64,000 bases of DNA from NCBI GenBank assembly GCA_034766995.1, contig CM068317.1, positions 15,281,255 through 15,345,254 of the forward strand, read 5' to 3'. Under the pieces are notes generated by a model, which had not been told where the DNA came from, did no database searches, and saw only the letters and a program-made list of their open reading frames with translations. The DNA comes from Acanthacorydalis orientalis (Eukaryota > Arthropoda > Insecta > Megaloptera > Corydalidae). This document shows positions 35,640 to 47,290 of this stretch, in pieces (position 1 is the first letter of the stretch; every line of letters begins with the position of its first letter). The translations under genes were made by a program, and so were the position numbers.

Positions 35640-36180
35640 CTCTATTCACATAAGTGGTTCGTTTCCACAAATAATACATTACTTAGCCACAGAATTTGGT
35701 ATACATTAGGCAGATCAACACTTCCAGCATAAGTTGTTGTTCTATCAAACATCAGAAAAAAACAAAACGAAGGACTTTTACGATTTTAACCATCGAATGA
35801 TACTTGATGTTAAATATACCAGTTCTAACTGTCGCCCTGAGATTATCATACCAAACCATGTCAAAAGTTTACTAAGAAAGGTGTGATGAACGAAAAATAT
35901 TCACCTATTAATGATCATGTGAACGAAAACAGTTTATGTATCAGAGAAATTAAAGAAATATGATAAATATAATAGTTATAACAGATAGACGGGCCACACA
36001 CAGATAAACCATATTAGAATTCAATACTGCTATGCAAAATGTAAACTGAAAATGCAACACTTACCGCTATATTGTCACGAATGAATTACAACGTGCACAT
36101 TGAGTGCCGGTGTACCAATAAATCACAAAAATAAAAACTCAAATAAGTATATAGGAACATCCCATACAAAATGTTGAATA
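35640..36180. other. intron 7: unassigned DNA
   Basis: Less AT-rich than the flanks but no recognised element or coding relic. Confidence 0.45.
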
Positions 36181-36594
36181 TTGGAAGAAGGTATCGGTTC
36201 GATCAATCAAGTCTCACAAATGAATTCCTTATTCACTCCACAAACCATACCAAAATTTTTTCGATCGAAAATATTCAATAAATTATTGTTGATTATCTTT
36301 GTTTTTTTACTTATGTGCATTTTGATGGCAACTCTATTATCCTCAGAGCGACAAAGTAGAGAAAAAGTACAGAAAAATCATGTTTTCTATACCTTAGTGC
36401 CCTATTATATCATTTCTATTGAAATACTCATAAGCAACAATCAAAAAGAATCATTAATTAATATATTGAATATATCTGATCAGAAAAAAAATTGTTTGGT
36501 TTATGGGGTGAAAAAAAATTCATTTGTGAAAGTTAATTTATTCACAGTGTTAGAATTATTTTTCTATAACTCAATGTTTGCGTTATATTAATAG
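36181..36594 (+). repeat. unidentified open segment sharing a degenerate repeat with 40470-40730
   Basis: An open frame of about 130 codons begins without a clear start and includes a hydrophobic stretch (NKLLLIIFVFLLMCILMATL). DNA from about 36225 (TTCACTCCACAAAC) to 36560 (AATTCATTTGTGAAAG) resembles 40476-40700, which is shorter and not open. I read this as an ancient repeat, not a gene, and cannot name the family. Confidence 0.45.
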
Positions 36595-37161
36595 CGCGTT
36601 ATATTATATTGCGTTATATTAATAGTATAATCAAAATTTGCCTCAAAAACATAAGTACAGGAACTAATTTTATTTAATATCAACAATACAAAATAATGAT
36701 GGGAGTTTGATGGCATATCTAATGTTTTTACACTACACATTAAGCTTTAAGCTATTTTTTAAATGAAGTCTGAACACCAGTGTTTAATAAAATATTGTTG
36801 TTAATCAAGTTCGTTCCTTCATGATCACACTTCATCCTCACTTGGGTGGGCAATTCCAATATTATCACAAGTCACATATCCAGTTTAAATTATTTCAAGA
36901 ATAAGACATTAATTTTTCAATTCATCGATGACCTGCATATTCGTCAATTTCAATCATATTAAATACTTTTAAAATGAAGTATAAAATATTATTTGCAATA
37001 AAACTGTTACACCATCTCATTTTTAATAACTGTATAACAGAATTATAAACAGAAATTACACCAACATCTTGTTGCAAATCATGTCCAGACAATTATTCAA
37101 GTTGTTTTGTAAAGCAAAGAAAACGCATCGTATCACTAGTTGGTGTATCTTATAAACTGAC

Positions 37162-37163
37162 AA

Positions 37164-37197
<34 letters not shown>

Positions 37198-37211
37198 ATA
37201 TATATATGTAT

Positions 37212-37256
<45 letters not shown>

Positions 37257-37264
37257 TATATGTT

Positions 37265-37323
<59 letters not shown>

Positions 37324-37330
37324 CTATATT
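37162..37330. repeat. (CT)n(TA)n microsatellite abutting exon 8
   Basis: A CT block at about 37166-37197 and a TA run interrupted by GTATG and CATA end about 5-10 bp before the acceptor AG of exon 8, so they replace the normal polypyrimidine tract. Confidence 0.92.
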
Positions 37331-37334
37331 ACAG

Positions 37335-37444
37335 ATGGCTGCCATATTTCCTGTTTTGGATATGTACTCATGCATCGCGACAAAATGGTCTCGTCACTTG
37401 GGTTTTTGCGTTACATATACTGCACTTTTAATGAAAACATGGAG
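37335..37444 (+). CDS. GPR158/GPR179-like class C GPCR, exon 8 of window (TM2-TM3)
   Basis: Follows TATATTACAG in phase 0; 36 codons plus two bases before GTAAGT. The peptide [20 protein letters not shown] completes TM2 and extracellular loop 1, and [16 protein letters not shown] is TM3, with the Cys conserved for the loop disulfide (YSC) and the class C [13 protein letters not shown] signature. Its first Met is internal, not a start. The acceptor has a poor polypyrimidine tract because the TA microsatellite runs up to it. Confidence 0.96.
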
Positions 37445-37507
37445 GTAAGTTTATTATCTATAAATACCAATATATAATAATATTACTTTTTACATACATA
37501 TATAATA

Positions 37508-37553
<46 letters not shown>

Positions 37554-37586
37554 CATATACATACATATATGTATACATATATAATA

Positions 37587-37656
<70 letters not shown>

Positions 37657-37660
37657 GTAT
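37508..37660. repeat. two (TA)n microsatellites with ATGT tail
   Basis: TA runs at about 37511-37552 and 37590-37643, each preceded by ATATAATATGATA. The second ends in a GTAT tetranucleotide run. Confidence 0.92.
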
Positions 37661-37913
37661 TATTTATGTAATATAAATGGCGACCTTCATTGAAAAATTA
37701 GTTCTTGAAATAATTATCGTATCAAGTTAACAATTAATTCAGATAAGGTCCTAGTATGTTGATTGTAAACAAAAAACATTATTCTTTTAATATTATTATT
37801 TAAAATATTAAAATGTAGCAAATAATTTAAAATAAAAAATATCCAGATAACATTGATGAGCAAAAGTTCATCAAAACCAGCTAATTATTGCATATTAATG
37901 TTATTTTTAAATA
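37661..37913. other. intron 8 spacer
   Basis: AT-rich; nothing recognised. Confidence 0.5.
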
Positions 37914-39171
37914 TTGGATCGGTGCAAATGTTCGTATATGATTCAATAGGTGGTATTAAGAGTGCCCGTATGGCAGTCCTCATGATTGAAAAGTATTAAT
38001 GTTATATATCGTTTGAAAGATGACAGTTAGAGCTGTTATTTGAGCATCAGACGAATTTGTTACGATTAATTTTTTGTGTAAGAAAAATGTTTGAAAATGG
38101 ACAATGAGTAGATATACTTTCGTCATGTTAAGTTTTACGAGTTTCGGAAAAGAGAAACCGTTGGCGCGTCATCGAAAAATATTCCGAAGGTTTATTTGGA
38201 CCATGCACCATCACTTTCAACTGTGAAGAAATGGTTTGCTAAATTTCGACTTGGTGATTTTAACCTCGCAGATCAACCCCGCTCTAGACGGCTAAACCCG
38301 GCTCTAGTTGACAATAACTTAGGAATTTCGATAGAAGAGGTTACTTAGACACTTAAAGTTGACAGATCGACTGTATATCGACATTTCAAGAAGCTAAGAT
38401 TCACGTTGAAGCTCGATACGTAAATACTGCACTCATCTGAAAAAAAAACAAGTTTTATCGCATTTCTTCAGCAGTTTCTTTGCTTGGACTCCTCAACAGA
38501 GAGTGTTTTTTCGAACGGTTGGTGACTGGCGATGAAAAATTGATTCTGTACAACCACGTCTGAAGCAAACGAAGTGGAAATAAGTAAAAGAAGGTGCATA
38601 ACCATTTGCCAAAGCTGAATTAGATACGATAAAGGTGTTGCTGTGTGTTTGGTGCGATTGCGAAGGTGTTGTTTATTTTGAGCTGCTCCCACTGAATAAA
38701 ACGATTAGTAAGGAGAATTACTGTCAACACAACTATCAACCTGAACGCAGCATAAAGAAAAGCGTCCAGTTTTGGCCTATCACAAAAGGGTCATCTTCTA
38801 TCACGACAAAGTAAAAAAACATACAGCAAAACTGACTCCAAAAACTGAATCAGTTGAAATGGGAAATCACATTCGATCCAACGTATTCTCCGGACATGGC
38901 ATCTTAGGATTATTATTTGTTCCTGTCGCTCCAGAACAATTTAAACGGTAAAAAATTTGACACCCTGAAAGCATCAAAACCTACCTCAACGCCTTTTTTC
39001 GCGAAAAATCGCGCATATTTTATAAACGAGGACTCCAACAGCTTCCTGAGCGTTGGAAAATAATTTCATAAAAGTTAGTGATAAATAATTGATTAATAAA
39101 AGCGTTTTCTCAGAATACTAATCGCCCGAGTTGAAATTTCAAATCGTATACGAACTTTTACACTCATCCAA
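37914..39171 (+). mobile_element. mariner, nearly full length (1.26 kb), decayed
   Basis: Ends TTGGATCGGTGCAAATGTTC and, reverse complemented, TTGGATGAGTGTAAAAGTTC lie between TA dinucleotides. The plus strand encodes FRKRETVGASSKNIPKVY, STVKKWFAKFRLGDFNLADQ, DRSTVYRHFKKL (helix-turn-helix), VTGDEKLILY (first Asp) and, further on, a GHLLSRQS stretch where the second Asp motif should be. A frameshifted YSPDMAS-like third region lies near 38890. Stops and frameshifts abolish coding capacity. Confidence 0.88.
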
Positions 39172-39473
39172 TATATAACATAAGAAATTATAATGAAGTC
39201 TCAAAAAATAATCTCAAATTGTGAACTAATTGAATGTGGAATTATAAAAGAGAAAAAAAGATTTTTTAGACTACATAATAGATGATGATATCAATAATCA
39301 AAAACAATAAAAGGTTAAAATGGTTAACATAAAATATACATTCCAGTGTCCATTAAAATAGTATTAAAGAATTTATGGAATAAATAGCTTTCATCAGTGT
39401 GTCGATATTTTTCAATGTATATTTTAAATTGATGGAAAGTAAAAATCGATTTAGTAATAGAATATGTCAAATG
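39172..39473. other. intron 8 spacer
   Basis: AT-rich; nothing recognised. Confidence 0.5.
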
Positions 39474-40038
39474 TTAGGTGGATAGAAAAATAATTACGGT
39501 TTATGGCCTTCAAGTTCGTATACATTTTTAATTTAAGTGGTTTTAAGTGATCCAGAACTGTTGGATGACTAACGCCTATCTTTTGTGCAAGCTCTCGAAT
39601 TGTTGTGTATGGTTCTGATTTAACTAATGTCTTCAATTAGTCCTTATGAACTGAAGAAGAACGCCCGTGATCTTTTTCATCTTCAAGGTTCTCGTCCTCA
39701 GCACGAAATTTTTGGAACCACTATTGCACCGTACATTCCTTAACAGTACCCACATTAAAAGTATCGTTTAGTTTATGAGCAGTTTTTGCTACTTTACTGC
39801 CCGTTTTGAACTCGTACAAAAAATTACTATTATTTGCTTCTCTTCTATCTTTAATTTAATAGTATAATTTGAAGCAAAATTAATAATAAAACCAAATTAT
39901 CAATATTACCAAATACAGACAGAAAAATTCACTTTAAAATAATATTTACAGGAACACAATGAAATGACACTTCCATCAAAAAAAATTAAGGTTAAAATTC
40001 AGAGAACAAAAACCGTAATTATTTTCCTACCAACCTAA
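39474..40038 (-). mobile_element. Hsmar1-like mariner mini-element (family M1)
   Basis: Ends TTAGGTGGATAGAAAAATAA and, reverse complemented, TTAGGTTGGTAGGAAAATAA. The minus strand holds the N-terminal transposase with the EDE acidic motif and TTIRELAQKIGVSHPTVLDH, then a direct join to the left end. It has the same deletion layout as the copies at 10054 and 13544. Confidence 0.9.
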
Positions 40039-41174
40039 TATTTAGTAATCATTAGTAAATATAATGTACACTTAAGAGAATGGGAAGGTTTGTATTGATT
40101 GGTTCGTGTATTTTTTTTAAAAAAAAAAACTATGGTAATTTCAAATCGTAAAGCTTTTCCTTTTGTTTAAGGAAACTAGAATATTTTTTACACACACATA
40201 TATATATATATATATAAAATAAAGCTTTGTTTTTAACCATAAAGCAGGACACCATACAACATGTTTTTTTTATGATTGGTGGGATTTGTTCTCTCCGGAT
40301 CATCCGAATCAAAAAATCGAAAAGATTTATATTTTATATAAATTTTGTTATAGCATAAACTACAAACAAAAAACTTTAATTTGAAAAAGAATGACTTTTA
40401 AAAAGTTATCTGTTTTTCTTTCAAATTAGTTGCATTTCTTATTGTTAATAAAATTACAATATCTTTTTCAAATGAATTTTTTTCACTCCACAAACTACAA
40501 AAAATATTCAATAAATCATTAAAAATATGTACAGATTTTTCTGTACTTTGGTGTTCTAAAGATGATGATATCGTAATTGAAATGTGCGTAAGCATGAATC
40601 AAAAATTATTAATAATGATTTAGTGAATATTTTTGAATAAAAAAAATGTTTATAGTTTGTCGAATTAAAAAAGAATTCATTTGTGAAGGTGAATTGAGTC
40701 ATAGAATTAAAACTATATTATGACTATAATATATACCATGATTTCCATAGTTCATCTGATAAATAAATGGTTATATGTGGAAAAAAAAATCAAATCTTTC
40801 TGTCTATTATTATTTGAAATAATATGTCAGTGAAGTTGAAAAACACTTTTTCAAGAAAAATCTATCTAAGTTCTAAATACAGTTTACGAAGTGATTTAAT
40901 TTATTTCTTGAAAATGTTAGAAGTAAGTTGAGAAATTTTCTAATTTCAAATTTTCTAATTAAATTAGAAATTTTCTAATTCCAATCGAACGAAAATGAAT
41001 AACTACTTTACTGATCAAACGTACAGAGACGAACAGGATTGCATGTGTTACTGATATATTTTATTTCTGTATATTTTCTGTTAATTACATAAATATAAAT
41101 TTAATTCTAAATCAGAATCACCACACTATATTTTCACCCCTATTGAAATATTTATATATACATATCATTCGCAG
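40039..41174. other. intron 8, 3' part, with old repeat at 40470-40730
   Basis: AT-rich. The segment 40470-40730 resembles 36225-36570 (see there). A small repeat of AAATTTTCTAATT units occurs at 40940-40981. Ends in TCATTCGCAG. Confidence 0.5.
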
Positions 41175-41389
41175 AGTTTCGTTGACTTATCGGGTTAAAT
41201 CAGCTCATAAAGTTAAACTGACGGATAAACAACTACTACAATGGATGGTGCCTATTCTTCTTGTCATGCTTATCTACCTGAGTACGTGGACATTAAGCGC
41301 ACCTCCGGTGGCTGAAGACATCCAAGATAGTATAGGCTTACGCTTTAAGCAGTGCAGTTACAATTGGTGGGACCATAGTCTTGCAATCG
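41175..41389 (+). CDS. GPR158/GPR179-like class C GPCR, exon 9 of window (TM4 and loop 2)
   Basis: One base completes Arg with exon 8, then 71 codons plus one base before GTCAGT. Intracellular loop 2 ([20 protein letters not shown]) leads to TM4 ([20 protein letters not shown]), and extracellular loop 2 contains [16 protein letters not shown], with the Cys that should pair with the one in TM3. The donor is GTCAGT, a pyrimidine at +3, like that of exon 1. The frame and the family motif agree on both boundaries. Confidence 0.95.
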
Positions 41390-41481
41390 GTCAGTGTTTC
41401 TTATAATGTTCTGTTTCTAAATAATTCTTATTTTATATTGTCGCATTACAACATAGTTTGAATTACAGTGATTCTATTTCA

Positions 41482-41571
<90 letters not shown>

Positions 41572-41581
41572 ACATATATAT
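41482..41581. repeat. (TA)n microsatellite
   Basis: Two TA runs split by TGTACA. Confidence 0.92.
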
Positions 41582-42068
41582 TTGAATGTACGTATAAAAG
41601 TTGGAGTAAATGAAAATATATATGAGTGTTTCAATTGATGCATGCTTTTTTAGTAGTTTCCAGATTCTTGAAATTTGTTCACTTCGGCATTTTTAAATAT
41701 CTTCACACATATTTAGGAATTGACTTAGGTGGATAAACCTAAATTTATATTATATTGAAAAATAAATACCTATAAAGTTTCTGTTACATTTAGTTTAAAC
41801 ATTTGTTTAAAATTACATTTAATTTCCTATATACATTTAACATTTTAATAATAAACGCTAAATATTATTATTGACTTCGTAGGTCAAAAATTCATAAAAT
41901 GTTCATTTATTTGAAACGTTGATCTTAAATAAAGACTAGCAACAAAGAATCTATTTTCGAGTATCTATTAAATCGATTTATAAATTAACAACTTTTACAA
42001 AAAATAAGTTCAAACAAAAATGAAAGATATTTTATTGACAATGTCCATTGAATTTTATATATTTAAGC
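41582..42068. other. intron 9 spacer
   Basis: AT-rich; nothing recognised. Confidence 0.5.
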
Positions 42069-42126
<58 letters not shown>

Positions 42127-42183
42127 AATGTATATATATATATATATATATATATATGTAAATGTATATATATATATATATAT
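42069..42183. repeat. (TA)n microsatellite
   Basis: TA runs split by two TGTAAATG interruptions. Confidence 0.92.
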
Positions 42184-42929
42184 TCAAATCTATTAATTTA
42201 TTTCTATATTTTTCCAATTTTTTATATTCCATATTTATAAAAAACAATAAATATGATTGTCAAACCTTCTACATTGTTATAGTTATATTTTTTAATATTA
42301 ACACAATGTAAATAAATATCCATTTATATCCTATCGATAGAATTTGTTAGATATAAAATATTTGTCGACAATATATTATTATCCATAAAGTAGTATTCTC
42401 GTCGATTTAAAATATATTCGAAGAACTATTAACTCGATTCTTAATTATATTTATTTTAAAAAAAGATATGTAGATGAATGGACAGTAAATTCATCTACAA
42501 AAAATACTTTATTTGATTAACAGACTGAATATAATATATTGATAAAAATGTGTTTTAATATTAATTTTATTTTAAAATAAAAACTGGATATTATTTACTG
42601 CAATGTTGTTATTTACTTCAAAAACTGCATAAGTCACAGAATTTATTTTTTTCAGGATTCAATAAAAAACTGCGTAACACAAAAATGATCAATTTTTTTA
42701 AAGATTTTCTTTGTTAATATGTTTTTTTGACCTTTAATTTGTTAGTTGCTCAATAATTACTGTCCTGTGAAACCTTAATGTATAAAAAAATCAACGATAA
42801 TTGTTTTGACTTATGTTGTTTTTGCATGGAATAGTATTAATTGCATAATAAATTATTTAATTTTTTTTTTTATTATGATTCTTTATTAAAAAACATTACA
42901 TTATAGCACATAAATATGTATCTTGCTTA
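42184..42929. other. intron 9 spacer
   Basis: AT-rich; nothing recognised. Confidence 0.5.
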
Positions 42930-43900
42930 TATTAAGATGCATAATCATATTCCTCATCGGATTCTAGAAGAGTTTCTTCCAATTATTCGATTGGCCAGCT
43001 GAATTTTTCGTTGTAATATGACATGTGATTTTCAAGATGCTATCTTTTAAATGTTTTAAATTGTCTATTTTTTATACTTTATCGAAATCTTTGATCCATT
43101 TACTCCTGCAGACGGAAGCGACATCACAGCTGTAGTATGTTTTAGTGGCTAGAATGTGTTTTTTGATAAACCATCTATGAATTCCACAGTCTCCACCATC
43201 CCAGATTTATTAGCATCGTATTGAAAACTCATATATGTTGAAGGAGCAAATGTTTTTTCCTGGTCTTTCGGAACGCTTCTCCCATAAGATTCAGTTTAGA
43301 AACAGCTTTTTTGGAAAAATGGAAACCACCCTTTTTAAATTTAAAAATATCCCAAGTTTGTACTGATTTTATTGTAAACTTTATGTTGAATTGAGTAACA
43401 ATCTTAACGTACTCTTTACCATATATTTCCTATCATGTTTTTGTACAATTTTTTTAATAAATCTAAAATCACGGTCATTGGGCAAAGAAAAATCACCAGA
43501 TTCGGCAGATAGACACAACGTGGCTAATGTAAGTTTTATGCTGAATATGAGGCTACCCTCAACGATCTAATTTCGACAAAAAAAAAAACAATTTTGAAAG
43601 AAACATGACATATAGTTTTTGAAATGACCGATTCAATTGTGTTATAATTTTGTTTTTGTACCTGTGATTCTTTGTCCTTTTAGTCTTCGTCATTTTGGAT
43701 CAGATAAATTTTTACTTATCTGATCCAAAACGACGATTAAAACAGACGTACTATTCTTATTCTTCAATACTAATTTCGTTATAACAGCCATTTTTAAGCA
43801 AATATTATAAGTTCAACTTTTACCTGAAGACAACCCTTTAGTTAAAGCTAGTAATAACATATTCTTACCTGATCCAAATGGACAAAGTTCAACAGGATCT
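42930..43900 (-). pseudogene. decayed coding sequence of an unidentified repeated ORF
   Basis: Across three minus-strand frames a protein-like trace runs from about 43890 to 42950: AESGDFSLPNDRDFRFIKKI near 43500, then QKHDRKYMVKST, YKLGIFLNLKRV, and near 43230-43020 KKHILATKTYYSCDV, KIDNLKHLKDSILKI and YHITTK-like sequence. Codon use is less biased than in the flanks. I do not recognise the family. It may be of the same kind as the ORF at 30266, but I saw no shared motif. A 21-bp stem occurs within it at 43687-43736. Confidence 0.4.
43687..43736. repeat. hairpin with about 20-bp stem and 8-nt loop
   Basis: GTCATTTTGGATCAGATAA is followed, after ATTTTTAC, by TTATCTGATCCAAAACGAC: one mismatch in 19 bp, with CG pairing just outside. 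Confidence 0.92.
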
Positions 43901-46030
43901 CTTAACTCTCTCAGTCCGATGCAGTTAACTCAGTTGACAGCGTGTTTTTATTTGTGAATATCTGTCTTGATATTTTTAATTGTATTAATTATAATTCTAT
44001 TATTTAATTTTATTTCTTTATTTTCTTGTAATGCACATGTTATATTAATACTAATCGCTAGTGTAAAGATTGACCTTGATGTTCAAATATTTAAAAATCC
44101 TATTCCTTCATAAATAGTCATTTTTGTGAAAAATATTAGCAGTAAACTGAGTTTATTGCACCGGTATTGAGAGTTTTAACACTAAACGTACCACATCCGG
44201 TCAAATGTCCGGTTTTAAAATTCGATTCAAAATTTTACATTCATTTTTATTTCTTTCGACCATTTGACTTCATAACAATTCTTATATTATCCGTTTAAGC
44301 AATTTATCTATTTTTATTGTTCCTTTTGTTTCTTTTTTCGCTAAGAAACATACCGTTTGCGATAGATAAGTGAGACTATACTTATCTATCGCAACCGGTC
44401 ATTTGACCGATCGACAAATTAACGCACTTTTATAAAGTTATTTGGTCTGGATCTGTCAATTCTGAGTAGAGCTTAGATCTGGATAGATAAAAATGAAAAA
44501 TTCTGAATATAGGATGTATTTGATCGGCACTGGCTCGAGCAAATGATCTGAAAAAGCCGCTATCAGACAATACGATAAATAAGCGATTATTGATCTAACA
44601 TTCTCAGAATACGAGAAATTAGAGAAAGAGTGAACAAATCTTATAATACTCAATACTTAGTTTTATATATTATTTGTACTATTTTATTTTATTTCCGAGT
44701 TTTATCCCTAAATATGTCATGACATTCAACAGAAAATTTATTGGAAGGAATAAATAATAGAAGTGAAGAGTGTTCAGAAATAACTGAAGGGCGATATTTT
44801 GATCCTGAAGATGACCAATTTGAAAATGAGAATTATTTATTTAACACTGATGATGATTTCTCAGACATTGACGATGAAGAAGAAAACATCTTGAATGCAT
44901 ACAGAGGACAAAATCGAAAAAAATCTATCAAGTTCCGAAAATAAGGTGACGAAAATGACAAGAATATTGAAAGTGGCTCTTGATGAAACTGCTTGGCTAC
45001 AAATAAAAGAAAAACCAAGATCTTTAAGACCACAATTTCTAAATAGTTTCAAAGAAGTATTAGGTCCAACAGGGTATTCCAAGCGAAATATTATAAATGG
45101 TAAAATATGAACGGCATTTTCTTTAATAATTGACGATCATATTGTTGAACACATACAAAAATGTACAGAAGTAGAAGCGTTCCGAGTTCTAGGAATTAAA
45201 TGGGATCTGATAATATCAAAGTAATATGCATTTATTGCCATTTCATACTCGCGTGGTATATCAAGCAAAAAAATTGTCCCTATCATATTTATGGAATACG
45301 AAAGAAACGTTACAACAGACAATTTCTACAGTTCATCACTAGCAACAAAACTTCTATAAAATAAGACAACATTAGTTGGAACTATTTGGAGTAACAAAAA
45401 AGAATTGCCGAAATTTGCAAAAGTAAAAAAGGACATGGCACATTTCTTTAACTTAGTTTATAAATTAAATTATTATAATCTTACAATTTATAAGATCAAA
45501 CCAAACAAAAAAGTTCTTATATTGAATTCAAAATTTATACTTTGAATTCGATTTTGATAGATTTACATCTATCAAAATAGAAAACAGCATAAAGCGAATA
45601 CCTGAAACAGTAGAATATTATAATAATACTAAATTCGATATAGACATAACTGATCAAATGTCGAGAAAGTATAGTGTAAAATCGAAATATTGTAGATGGC
45701 TCCTTCAAATTTTCTTCAACATCGTTGATTGAGCTGTTGGCATGAATTCTGTACAAAGAAACAATTGGATGAAATGTATCAAGACAAGAATTCCTATTTC
45801 ATCTAGCAGAAGAGCTTGCCATGGAACATCAGTAATTGCACAAAGAAGTAGAGGAAAACATGCAGGAACCATCAAGAGATCTAACAAGGGGTGGCTACGA
45901 TCTCGAAAATTGAGTTTGGGACCAAACTTCGTGTAGCGGTAGGGTACTCCAAAAGTATTCATATAGTAACGTGCTAGCTCGCACTAACCAGCCATTTTCG
46001 ATCAAAAAGGCTTTAAATTTTCTGCTTAAG

Positions 46031-46780
46031 GCTTATGAGAGAAAAATTTTTAGCACTTGTCAAATAGTTTTTCAGCTGGGCGGTAGCGAGCAGGCTTCAG
46101 GTGTCTGGCGTGTCAAGTATGAGTCTCTCTCGACCGATGCAGTTTTTTTTCTTCGCCTGAATTATTATCTTATGCATTTAATACATTTTATTAAAAAAAA
46201 TATTTAAATGAAGATGAAATAACATTTTTGCAATTTTGATTCGAAAAATGCTCTTTTATAACTTTTTACAATTTTATTTCAGAAAATTATTTTTTAAGGA
46301 TTTTTTTAAATTTTTTGCATTATTTTGCGAACATATTCGTATATTAAAATATTCGCTTGGTATATGATTAAATTACGTTAAATTTATCACGTGGTGTATC
46401 CATGAAAGAATTTTATACCTTCCTCTATACACAATACTCCGTGGAATATACCATATGAACACTTTAATATAAGAATATGTTTGCAAAATAATGCAAAAAA
46501 TTAAAAAAAAAATGCGAAAAAAACATTTTCTGAAATAAAATTATAAGAATTTAAAAAAGAGCATTTTTCGAAAAAATGTTGCAAGAAAATATTTTTCATC
46601 CTTATTTAAACATTTTTTTAATAAAATGCATTAACAGGTTTAAATAATTATTCAGGTAAAGGAAAAACAAAGCGGCATTGATTGGGAGTCGAACCTGAAA
46701 CCTTGAACAATCGAAACCTGCGCGTTACCGAGTAGCTATCAAGTTATTTGACTACTGACGAAAATATTTCTGTTCGGGAT
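46031..46780. repeat. large palindrome, arms of ~370 bp, each headed by a tRNA-like Pol III promoter
   Basis: The left arm (about 46031-46400) reappears inverted at about 46425-46780; shared blocks include GAAAAATGCTCTTTT, AATTTTATTTCAGAAAA and TTTTTTGCATTATTTTGC. The outer parts of both arms are tRNA-like. The right arm, minus strand, has TAGCTACTCGGTAACGCGCAGG (A box, 46738-46717) and GGTTCGACTCC (B box, 46695-46685), 50 bp apart as in a tRNA. The left arm has AGCTGGGCGGTAGCGAGCAGG at 46074-46094 with a worn B box. This looks like two tRNA-derived SINE copies head to head on opposite strands. The tRNA folds are not intact. Confidence 0.72.
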
Positions 46781-46909
46781 TCTTGTAATCCCGAGACCAG
46801 TGCATACTCATACCCTCCTTTCCGCTGTGTACTATATACTTGCACGCTGTATACTTGGCACCGCTGAAACACGTGTGCATAGCTAGCGACAATGATAATA
46901 GACCATAGC

Positions 46910-47290
46910 GACAATGGTAATTGGTACCAAATTAGGAAAATATCATAAATAAAAATTCTCAATAATTCATTGAATGTTTCAATTTTCATACTGGAGTAGC
47001 TGAAAAACATCCGGATACAACGTTCAATCTTCATAAATAGCCACAAACTGTCCTTTCAAATAACGTTGATCATTCAGAGGATACACACAGAACTTTTCAT
47101 TTTTTTTTTCGCCTTCTTAAAATACATACAACTATTGCCAACAATTCTGAATACATGCGTCCAAACTGCGCAAGACGATGAAAAGAAGTGATTTTTAAAC
47201 GCTCATATGAACACTATGTTTGCGAGCGTTTTAAATTCGCTAACACTACTCTGAATGCAACTTTCTTTTAACGCTTGTGCGAATAAGGCC
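46910..47290 (-). mobile_element. PIF/Harbinger fragment
   Basis: DNA here matches 49825-50197 in the same orientation, closely by eye, down to the same right end AACGCTTGTGCGAATAAGGCC followed by TAA. The minus strand encodes KIETFNELLRIFIYDIFLIW, the Harbinger N-terminal region. The left end is missing. Confidence 0.78.

Noticed and set aside
37335..37440. ATG at 37335 as an alternative receptor start
   Set aside because: It is in the middle of the seven-helix core; the exon joins in phase to exon 7.
46685..46740. A functional tRNA gene on the minus strand
   Set aside because: A and B boxes are present, but the T stem and acceptor stem do not pair and the sequence is mirrored in the other palindrome arm; a tRNA-derived repeat fits better.
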